Positions 6,018 to 11,072 of a stretch of DNA of 11,072 bases are shown here, piece by piece. How positions within the stretch are numbered: position 1 is the first letter of the stretch; each line of letters begins with the position of its first letter. Origin of the DNA: an uncultured Adlercreutzia sp. (GTDB taxonomy: Bacteria > Actinomycetota > Coriobacteriia > Coriobacteriales > Eggerthellaceae); assembly GCF_958431955.1 (NCBI RefSeq), contig NZ_CAUASN010000053.1, positions 1 to 11,072 of the forward strand. The letters are read 5' to 3'. Both the position numbers and the translations under genes were made by a program. Under the pieces are notes generated by a model. The model ran no database searches, was not told the origin of the DNA, and saw only the letters and a list, made by a program, of their open reading frames with translations.

Positions 6018-8192
6018 CTAGTCCTCGCGGCCGCCGGAGTCGACGGCGATCTCGACTGACTCGCCGGGCGAGCCCGCGACGCGCTCGATCTCGGTCGTGG
6101 AGGTGCCGGCGGCATCGGCCATGAGCTCGGCCATCACCTCGACCACCACGGGGGCCGCCACGTCCGATCCGCCGCCGCCCTGCTCCACTACGCAGGCCAC
6201 CACGTACTTGGGCTCGTCGAAGGGCGCGTAGGCCACGAACCACGCCGTGTCGTTCTGATCCTGCTTCTCGCCGGTTCCCGACTTGCCGGCCGCGTCGATG
6301 CCGGCCTCCTCGAACAGGGGGCCTACCGTGTGGGACTCGCGCACCATGTCGTGCAGCGCGTCGCGCACGTAGGCCAGGTGCGCCTCAGTCACCTCCGGAG
6401 TGCGCATGACCTCCGGCTCGAAGGTCACCACCGTCTCGCCCTCGCCGTTGTGGACCTCCTTCAGGAGATGCGGGCGCATGATGGTGCCCGTGGCCACGCC
6501 CGCGTACCCGCAGGCGATCTGCAGCGGGGTCACGAGCACGTCGCCCTGGCCGATGATCATGTTGGTGTAGTCGCCGCCGCGCCAGGACGCCTCGGCCGGG
6601 CGGTTGCGGAACGCCTCGGCCTTCCAGGCCGGCGTGGGGATGAGCCCCACGGCCTCCCCGCCCAGATCGATGCCGGTCTGCTCGCCGAAGCCGAACTGCT
6701 CGATGTACTCCTGCAGCGCCGTCTCAGAAAGCTCGCCGCTCCCCTGCGGGCCGTGGTCGTAGAACGCCTTGCCGATCTCGTAGAACACCGTGTCGCACGA
6801 GTTCACGATGCCGCCGTGCAGATCCAGGGTGCCGTGGCCGGCGTGGTTCCAGCACTTCTGGGGCACGCCCGTGTCGAAGCCGTCCCACTCGCCGGTGCAG
6901 TTCCATGTGCTGCTCTCGCTGGCGAACCCGAACTCGAGGCCCGCCAGAGAGGTGAACGCTTTGAACGTGGAGGCGGCCATGAACTGGCCCGACACCACGT
7001 TGTTGTTGAGCGGCGCGTAGGCCTCGTCGGAGTTGTACTTGTCCATGAGCTCCTGGGAGAAGGCCCCCGTGAAGTTCGTCGGGTCGAAGGTGGGGAAGCT
7101 CGACATGACGAGCACCGCGCCGTCGGTCACATCGAGCGCGACCACCGCGCCCTTGCACCCCTTGCCGGTGCCGATGACCCCGTCGCGCGGGGCGATGAGC
7201 TTCGCCAGGGCCTCATCGGCCACGTACTGGGCGCGCGCGTCGATGGTGAGGTACACGTCGCTGCCCTTGGAGTCCTCGATGTTGCTCATCACCGAGATGC
7301 GGCGCCCGGTCGCATCCACCATCACCTTGCTCTCGCCGTGCTCGCCGGACAGGTAGGCGTCGTAGGTGGCCTCCACGCCGGCGGTTCCCACCGTGTCGAT
7401 GGAGAGGATCTCCCGGCCGTCGGGCTGCTGCTTCAGGCGATCTTCGGAGGGCGTGCCGGTGTAGCCGAGCACATGGGCCGCCAGCGCGCCGTAGGGGTAC
7501 TCGCGCAGCGAGCGCTCCTCCACCGTGATGCCGGGGAAGGCGTCGGCGTGCTCGGCGATAAAGGCCACGTCGCGCAGGCGCACGTCCTGGCCCATCACGC
7601 GCAGACTCTGGGCACCCCCGCTCGCGTCCTTGACGCGCTGCATCAGCACGTTCACCGGCACGCCGAGAACAGTGGACAGCCGCCTCACCACATCGCGGTT
7701 GTCGGCCACCTCGGGGTCTGCCAGCACCGCCTGGGCGGGCCGGTTCACCGCGAGGGACACGCCGTTGGTGTCGTAGATGCATCCGCGCGGGGCCGGGGTC
7801 TTCACCGTGGTGTAGAGGTTCTGCTCGGCCGCGTCGGCGTACTGCGAGCTGCCGAGGATCTGCATGCCCCACAGTTTCACCGCCAGGGCGCCGAAGATGC
7901 CGACGGCCAAAGCGCCTACGCCCGCGAAGCGCTTCCCCAGACCGTCCGAGGGCTTCTTGGCGGAGGCGGCCTCCTCGGAGCTGCCGACCCTCACCTCCCC
8001 CTCGCGGGCGGCGCGCGCCGACGTGCGGCGCTCGAAGGGCGAGCTGCCGACGCCGACGGTGTCCAGCTGGCTGACGCCCTTGGTGGCGCCCACGGAGGGC
8101 GTGGAGCGGTTCGCGCGCACGGCGAGGGCCGCGGCGATAACGACGATGGCGACGACGGCCGCAAGGACGGCCACGATAACGGCAACGAGCAC
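6018..8192 (-). CDS. mrdA: Penicillin-binding protein 2, elongasome transpeptidase
   Basis: This 724-residue class B PBP cross-links new side-wall peptidoglycan with RodA. The PBP dimerisation region begins with PRGCIYDTNG (135-144). The transpeptidase motifs are Ser408-Thr-Phe-Lys411 (SxxK, Ser408 nucleophile), Ser465-Cys-Asp467 (second motif) and Lys637-Ser-Gly-Thr640 (KSGT). A Cys431/Cys447 pair (NCTG ... KCWNHAGHG) is typical of Gram-positive PBP2 and may form a disulfide. Unusually there are two hydrophobic N-terminal segments, 2-25 and about 90-107, with a 60-residue basic linker between them, where class B PBPs normally have one. The start is GTG at 8192, supported by AAAGGGGG (8207-8200) 7 bases upstream, directly after the mreD stop. 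The C-terminal 35 residues are an acidic, Ser/Thr-rich tail. The gene lies 15 bases from mreD and 8 from rodA. Confidence 0.95.
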   Translation of the reverse strand: MLVAVIVAVLAAVVAIVVIAAALAVRANRSTPSVGATKGVSQLDTVGVGSSPFERRTSARAAREGEVRVGSSEEAASAKKPSDGLGKRFAGVGALAVGIFGALAVKLWGMQILGSSQYADAAEQNLYTTVKTPAPRGCIYDTNGVSLAVNRPAQAVLADPEVADNRDVVRRLSTVLGVPVNVLMQRVKDASGGAQSLRVMGQDVRLRDVAFIAEHADAFPGITVEERSLREYPYGALAAHVLGYTGTPSEDRLKQQPDGREILSIDTVGTAGVEATYDAYLSGEHGESKVMVDATGRRISVMSNIEDSKGSDVYLTIDARAQYVADEALAKLIAPRDGVIGTGKGCKGAVVALDVTDGAVLVMSSFPTFDPTNFTGAFSQELMDKYNSDEAYAPLNNNVVSGQFMAASTFKAFTSLAGLEFGFASESSTWNCTGEWDGFDTGVPQKCWNHAGHGTLDLHGGIVNSCDTVFYEIGKAFYDHGPQGSGELSETALQEYIEQFGFGEQTGIDLGGEAVGLIPTPAWKAEAFRNRPAEASWRGGDYTNMIIGQGDVLVTPLQIACGYAGVATGTIMRPHLLKEVHNGEGETVVTFEPEVMRTPEVTEAHLAYVRDALHDMVRESHTVGPLFEEAGIDAAGKSGTGEKQDQNDTAWFVAYAPFDEPKYVVACVVEQGGGGSDVAAPVVVEVMAELMADAAGTSTTEIERVAGSPGESVEIAVDSGGRED

Positions 8193-8207
8193 GGGCGCGC
8201 CCCCTTT

Positions 8208-8732
8208 CTAGCGCAGGATCGGCGTCCCCGGCTGGCCCAAGGGCTTGCCGATCATCACGTTCATGGCGATCGGGTACATCAGCAGGCCGATGACGCAGTC
8301 GTAGAGCATGCAGGGCAGCGTGCGGTACAGAAAGGCGTCGCCGAGCGACACGCCCGCGCCGCAGGCCACCACGACGAACCCGTAGAGCACCTCGGCCAGA
8401 ACCGTCGATGCCAGAAGGATCGCCACCGGCATGAACAGGGTATCGTTGTCCAAGGCGGCATACAGGCGCGAGGCGAGAAATGTTACCAGCACGAGCACAA
8501 AGGCCATAGCCCCCACCGGGCCGCCGCCCACCAGATCGAAGATAAGGCCGCACGCGAAGGGCAGAAGCGCCCCCGCATGGTGTGGCGTTGCCACCGCGCG
8601 CACGAGGCAGAAGGCCACGATGAAGTTCGGCACGGCGGCGAACAGGGCGATGGCGGGGGCCACGATGATCTGGAGGAGCACGGCGATAATGCCCCCGATA
8701 ACCGCCGCGACGGTCTCACGCGTCAGCTCCAT
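8208..8732 (-). CDS. mreD: MreD, rod-shape-determining membrane protein
   Basis: This 174-residue protein has about five to six hydrophobic segments (roughly 8-25, 30-47, 53-67, 73-92, 101-124, 143-160). This is the usual size and layout of MreD, the small integral membrane partner of MreC in the elongasome. The central FACGLIFDLVGGGPVGAMAF region (59-78) matches the family's conserved G-x-x-x-D-x3-G-x-x-G segment. MreD sequences diverge widely, so the assignment leans on position between mreC and mrdA as well as on the motif. The ATG at 8732 overlaps the mreC stop by one base (TGATG). Its Shine-Dalgarno sequence GAGGAGG (8746-8740) is built from the codons for the last acidic residues of MreC, which points to coupled translation. 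Confidence 0.92.
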   Translation of the reverse strand: MELTRETVAAVIGGIIAVLLQIIVAPAIALFAAVPNFIVAFCLVRAVATPHHAGALLPFACGLIFDLVGGGPVGAMAFVLVLVTFLASRLYAALDNDTLFMPVAILLASTVLAEVLYGFVVVACGAGVSLGDAFLYRTLPCMLYDCVIGLLMYPIAMNVMIGKPLGQPGTPILR

Positions 8733-9763
8733 CAGGCATCCTCCTCCCCGTCCGCGCCCGTATCGTCGCCGCTATCGCCGGCGCCGGCCGCCTCGTCGGC
8801 ATTGCCGTCGTCATCCGACCCCTCTGCGCCCGCCGCATCGTCGGCGCCCGCATCGGCATCGCCCGGGGCCGCGTCGTCCTGGCCGTCTCCGGCCGCGGGC
8901 GCCACGACGGCGCGGTCGGCGGCGTCGGAGGCGGCGCTCAGGACCACGACGGCCTCCTCCATGAGCGACACCGAGCCGTTCGGCGCCACCACGATCTTGC
9001 GCGTGTCCTTGCCGGCCGAGCCCTCGACGCGGGCGACGGTGCCGATGAGCAGGCCGCGCGTGTAGCTGCCGCCCAGACCGCTCGTCAGCACCACGTCGCC
9101 CACCTGGATGTTCACATCGGCGCCGATGTTCTCCAAGTACAGCAGGCCGTCCAGAGACCCGCGCACGATGCCCTCGGCGCGGCTCGACTGGATCATGGCC
9201 GCCGCCCCCGACTGGGGGTCGCTCAGAAGGCGCACGCGGCACGTGCCCGGCGTCACAGAGATCACCTGGCCGATGACGCCCGAGGAGCCCACGACCGTCA
9301 GGCCACTCTCCACTCCCTCGTTGGAGCCCACGTCCAAGGTGATGTCCTGATTCCACGCGTCGGTGGAGCGCCCGATGACCCGGCCGGTGGGGCCCTGGAT
9401 GTCGTAGGCGTCGCGCAGGCCCAGAAGCGCCTGCAGCCGCTCCACCTCGAGGCGGTACTCCTCGCCCTGCACCGAGCGCTGGGTCAGCTGCTCGTTCTGC
9501 TCCCGCAAAACCGCCAGCGTCTCCTCGGTGGCCCCGTTCTCGTCCGCAGCCTGCTCGGCGTCCTCCACCGCCACGCCAAGAGGCGCCCCCGCGAGCTGCA
9601 AGGGGGCGGCCAAGCCCTCCGCGGAGGCCTGCACGCGGTGCAAAGGACCGCCGTCCCCCTCGGCCTGGTAGATGCCGACGCACACGAGGGACACCACGAG
9701 GGCGACGATAAACGGAGCCCGGCCCAGGGGCGCGGGGCTGTGATTCTGGAAATTGAGAGCCAT
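8732..9763 (-). CDS. mreC: MreC, rod-shape-determining periplasmic scaffold
   Basis: MreC (343 residues) has a short cytoplasmic N-terminus, one membrane segment (about 17-33), a probable coiled coil (about 64-116, with LAVLREQNEQL and EEYRLEVERLQALLGL), and then the extracytoplasmic beta domains (about 120-275, with GRVIGRS, VVGSSGVIGQVISV and VGDVVLTSGLGGSYTRGLLIGTV). It bridges MreB/MreD inside with PBP2 outside. The last 53 residues (291-343) are unusual: 20 are Asp or Glu, the rest mostly Ala and Gly, and none is Lys or Arg. Its ATG at 9763 lies 16 bases after the mreB stop and lacks a good Shine-Dalgarno sequence (AGGGCAG is about 12 bases away), so it may depend on ribosomes finishing mreB. 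The stop overlaps mreD. Confidence 0.95.
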   Translation of the reverse strand: MALNFQNHSPAPLGRAPFIVALVVSLVCVGIYQAEGDGGPLHRVQASAEGLAAPLQLAGAPLGVAVEDAEQAADENGATEETLAVLREQNEQLTQRSVQGEEYRLEVERLQALLGLRDAYDIQGPTGRVIGRSTDAWNQDITLDVGSNEGVESGLTVVGSSGVIGQVISVTPGTCRVRLLSDPQSGAAAMIQSSRAEGIVRGSLDGLLYLENIGADVNIQVGDVVLTSGLGGSYTRGLLIGTVARVEGSAGKDTRKIVVAPNGSVSLMEEAVVVLSAASDAADRAVVAPAAGDGQDDAAPGDADAGADDAAGAEGSDDDGNADEAAGAGDSGDDTGADGEEDA

Positions 9764-9779
9764 ACAGGTCGCGTCTGCC

Positions 9780-10835
9780 CTACTTGGAGCGCATGAGCGT
9801 CTGCTTGAGGGCCGTCGGCGTCTCGAGCACCTTCAGGCAGCCGGACACCACGTTCGTGAGCGCCGTCTCCGACACCCACACGGGAATCTCGAGCTTGTCA
9901 GTGAGGTAGCGGTCGAGGCCCGACAAAAGGCCGCCGCCGCCCGTCAGCAGAATGCCGTTCTGGATGATATCGCTGGCCAGGTCGGGATTGGTCTTCTTGA
10001 AGGTGTCCTTGATATGCAGCACCATCTCCTCGATAGGCGCCTGCAGGGCCGCACGCACGTCCTCGGATTGGATGGTCACTTCCTTGGGCTGCTCGGTGTA
10101 CACGTCCTGGCCGGAGATGATCATATCGCGCTCGCGGCCGTCCTCGAAGGGCAGAATGGAGCCGATCTTGATCTTGATGACCTCGGCCGTACGCTCGCCG
10201 ATCTTGATGCCCAGAAGGTCGCGCAGGTGCATGGCGATGGCCTCGTCGAGGCGGTTGCCGGCCAGACGCAGCGAGCTGGAGGTCACGATGCCGCCGAGCG
10301 AGATGACGGCCACCTCTGTGGTGCCGCCGCCGATGTCCACCACCATGGAGCCGGTCGGCTCGGTCACGGGCAGATCGGCACCCATGGCAGCGGCCATGGG
10401 CTCCTCGATGAGGTAGGCCTGGCGGGCGCCGGCCTGAATGGCGGCCTCGAACACGGCGCGCTTCTCCACCGAGGTGGCACCGCAGGGAATGCAGATGACG
10501 ATGCGGGGCTTGGGCTGCCAGGGGTACTTCCGCTCGGAGGCCTTGTTGATGAAGGCCGACAGCATCGCCTCGGTCACGTCGTAGTCGGCGATCACGCCAT
10601 CCTTCAGCGGATGCTCCGCCGAGAAGGCATCGGGCGTGTGGTTGATCATGTTCTTCGCCTCGTGGCCGACAGCCAACACACGATGGGTCGATTTCTCTAT
10701 GGCGACGACGGAGGGCTCGTTGATGACGATGCCCTCGCCGGTAATGGCAACAAGGGTATTGGCAGTCCCCAGGTCGATGGCCATATCGGCGGACATCTGG
10801 CCGGTCAGGCTGGAGAACATATCAAGGAATGACAT
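9780..10835 (-). CDS. mreB: MreB, actin-like rod-shape-determining protein
   Basis: This 351-residue protein has the full actin-fold signature: phosphate-1 loop DLGTANTLV (21-29), NEPSVVAI (39-46), LIEEPMAAAMGADLPV (142-157), phosphate-2 loop VVDIGGGTTEVAVI (165-178) and the adenosine motif ILLTGGGGLLSGLDRYL (295-311). The N-terminal MSFLDMFSSL stretch is the amphipathic, membrane-binding kind. MreB polymerises on the inner face of the membrane and guides PBP2-RodA around the cell. The ATG at 10835 fits the family N-terminus and has GAAGGG (10850-10845) 9 bases upstream. The same frame stays open to the right, but only through the promoter and terminators. It is the first gene of the operon. 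Confidence 0.97.
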   Translation of the reverse strand: MSFLDMFSSLTGQMSADMAIDLGTANTLVAITGEGIVINEPSVVAIEKSTHRVLAVGHEAKNMINHTPDAFSAEHPLKDGVIADYDVTEAMLSAFINKASERKYPWQPKPRIVICIPCGATSVEKRAVFEAAIQAGARQAYLIEEPMAAAMGADLPVTEPTGSMVVDIGGGTTEVAVISLGGIVTSSSLRLAGNRLDEAIAMHLRDLLGIKIGERTAEVIKIKIGSILPFEDGRERDMIISGQDVYTEQPKEVTIQSEDVRAALQAPIEEMVLHIKDTFKKTNPDLASDIIQNGILLTGGGGLLSGLDRYLTDKLEIPVWVSETALTNVVSGCLKVLETPTALKQTLMRSK

Positions 10836-10844
10836 ACAGGCAAA

Positions 10845-10888
10845 CCCTTCGAGTACGTATAGGTTACAGTCAGCCTTAGATTTTAGCA
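10845..10888 (-). promoter_or_regulatory. Putative promoter and leader of the mre operon
   Basis: On the minus strand, an extended -10 element TGCTAAAAT (10888-10880) is the best promoter-like sequence between the terminators and mreB. A 17-base spacer would put the -35 box at CTACGC (10908-10903), a poor match, so the TG extension would have to compensate. A start near 10873 gives a leader of about 38 bases that includes the GAAGGG ribosome site (10850-10845). Another TATACG further downstream has no -35 partner. This is a prediction from sequence alone. Confidence 0.5.
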
Positions 10889-10929
10889 CAGGCCCCGATA
10901 AGGCGTAGAAACTCCATAGGGAGAGGATG

Positions 10930-10946
10930 CTCTGGAAGCCCCAGAG
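10930..10946 (-). other. Perfect 6-bp hairpin between the terminators and the mre promoter
   Basis: On the minus strand CTCTGG (10946-10941), loop GGCTT, CCAGAG (10935-10930). It begins right after the T-tract of the second terminator and lies upstream of the predicted promoter. It may be an operator-like site or help block read-through, but it has no T-run of its own, and a chance stem of this size is possible. Confidence 0.35.
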
Positions 10947-10947
10947 G

Positions 10948-10977
10948 AAAACAAAAAGACGCCCCACGGGGCGCCTT
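10948..10977 (-). terminator. Rho-independent terminator (second of a tandem pair)
   Basis: On the minus strand AAGGCGCCC (10977-10969), loop CGTG, GGGCGTCTT (10964-10956) forms a 9-bp stem with one G-T pair. It is followed by a T-rich run, TTTTTGTTTT, to 10948. It points toward mreB, so it ends transcription arriving from the right. On the plus strand no T-run follows, so it is not bidirectional. Confidence 0.85.
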
Positions 10978-10987
10978 GTCCTCATGC

Positions 10988-11016
10988 AAATAAAAAGGGA
11001 CGCCCGACGGCGTCCC
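10988..11016 (-). terminator. Rho-independent terminator (first of a tandem pair)
   Basis: On the minus strand a perfect 8-bp stem GGGACGCC (11016-11009), loop GTCG, GGCGTCCC (11004-10997) is followed by TTTTTATTT (10996-10988). It is a textbook intrinsic terminator for a minus-strand unit whose body lies beyond the right edge. The second terminator starts only about 10 bases later. Confidence 0.92.
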
Positions 11017-11072
11017 CGAGAATGCAAAGCGCCCCCTGCGAGCGGAACGACCTGTCCTCCCGCGGCCTTGCG
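11017..11072 (-). other. 3' end of an upstream minus-strand transcript, gene not identifiable
   Basis: These 56 bases feed directly into the tandem terminators. None of the three minus-strand frames has a stop codon before the first terminator stem, so either the coding stop lies to the right of the window or the transcript ends in an RNA gene. GCGGGA (11063-11058) and TCCGC (11046-11042) could form a short stem. I do not recognise the sequence. Confidence 0.4.

Noticed and set aside
3598..6021. Plus-strand open frames at 3598-4788 and 4798-6021
   Set aside because: They are His/Gly-rich shadows antisense to the DUF697-like gene and rodA.
6010..6243. Upstream extension of the rodA frame
   Set aside because: It lies within the mrdA coding region and is Arg/Gly-rich; GTG at 6009 has a ribosome site.
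6330..9065. 911-residue plus-strand open frame
   Set aside because: It is antisense to three recognised genes (mrdA, mreD, mreC), rich in His/Val/Arg/Gly, with no motif; a compositional shadow.
9753..10832. 359-residue plus-strand open frame
   Set aside because: It is antisense to mreB, which has every actin-fold motif; no motif is present in the shadow.
10836..11027. Upstream extension of the mreB frame
   Set aside because: The extension crosses the putative promoter and both terminators and does not resemble MreB; the ATG at 10835 gives the family N-terminus.

Overview
The window is GC-rich bacterial chromosome (well over 60% G+C by eye, not computed). Every supported gene is on the minus strand, so transcription runs from right to left. 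Gene content and order (mreB-mreC-mreD-mrdA-rodA followed by a TIGR03960-type radical SAM protein and its DUF2344/TIGR03936 partner), the GTG starts and the strong GC bias suggest a high-GC Gram-positive rod. My best guess is a member of the Coriobacteriia such as the Eggerthellaceae. That placement is inference from style and gene order, not from a database match.

Right edge (about 10836-11072): two Rho-independent terminators in tandem close a transcription unit that lies mostly outside the window. A short hairpin and an extended -10 promoter then lead into mreB. From about 10835 to 880 there is one tightly packed run of eight genes: mreB, mreC, mreD, mrdA (PBP2), rodA, a DUF697-like protein of unknown role, a radical SAM protein, and a DUF2344 protein. 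Adjacent genes are separated by 16 bases or less, or overlap by 1-14 bases, so this is almost certainly one operon. Its first five genes make the elongasome: MreB filaments, MreC/MreD scaffold, PBP2 transpeptidase and RodA glycosyltransferase, which together build the side wall. The last three genes have no established function.

A 374-base gap (506-879) follows. It holds a degenerate two-copy 38-bp repeat and a striking long inverted repeat (548-588 against 674-714), and I see no protein gene in it. Then come a HIT-family nucleotide-binding protein (143-505) and a tRNA-Asp(GTC) gene with its own near-consensus promoter, cut by the left edge of the window.

The points most worth following up are the inverted-repeat element at 548-714; the DUF697-like protein placed inside a cell-shape operon; an extra N-terminal membrane segment on PBP2; a highly acidic C-terminal tail on MreC; and the cysteine-rich radical SAM/DUF2344 pair. 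I found no CRISPR array, insertion sequence, toxin-antitoxin pair or obvious defence system. The window is mainly a core cell-shape locus with some unusual decorations.
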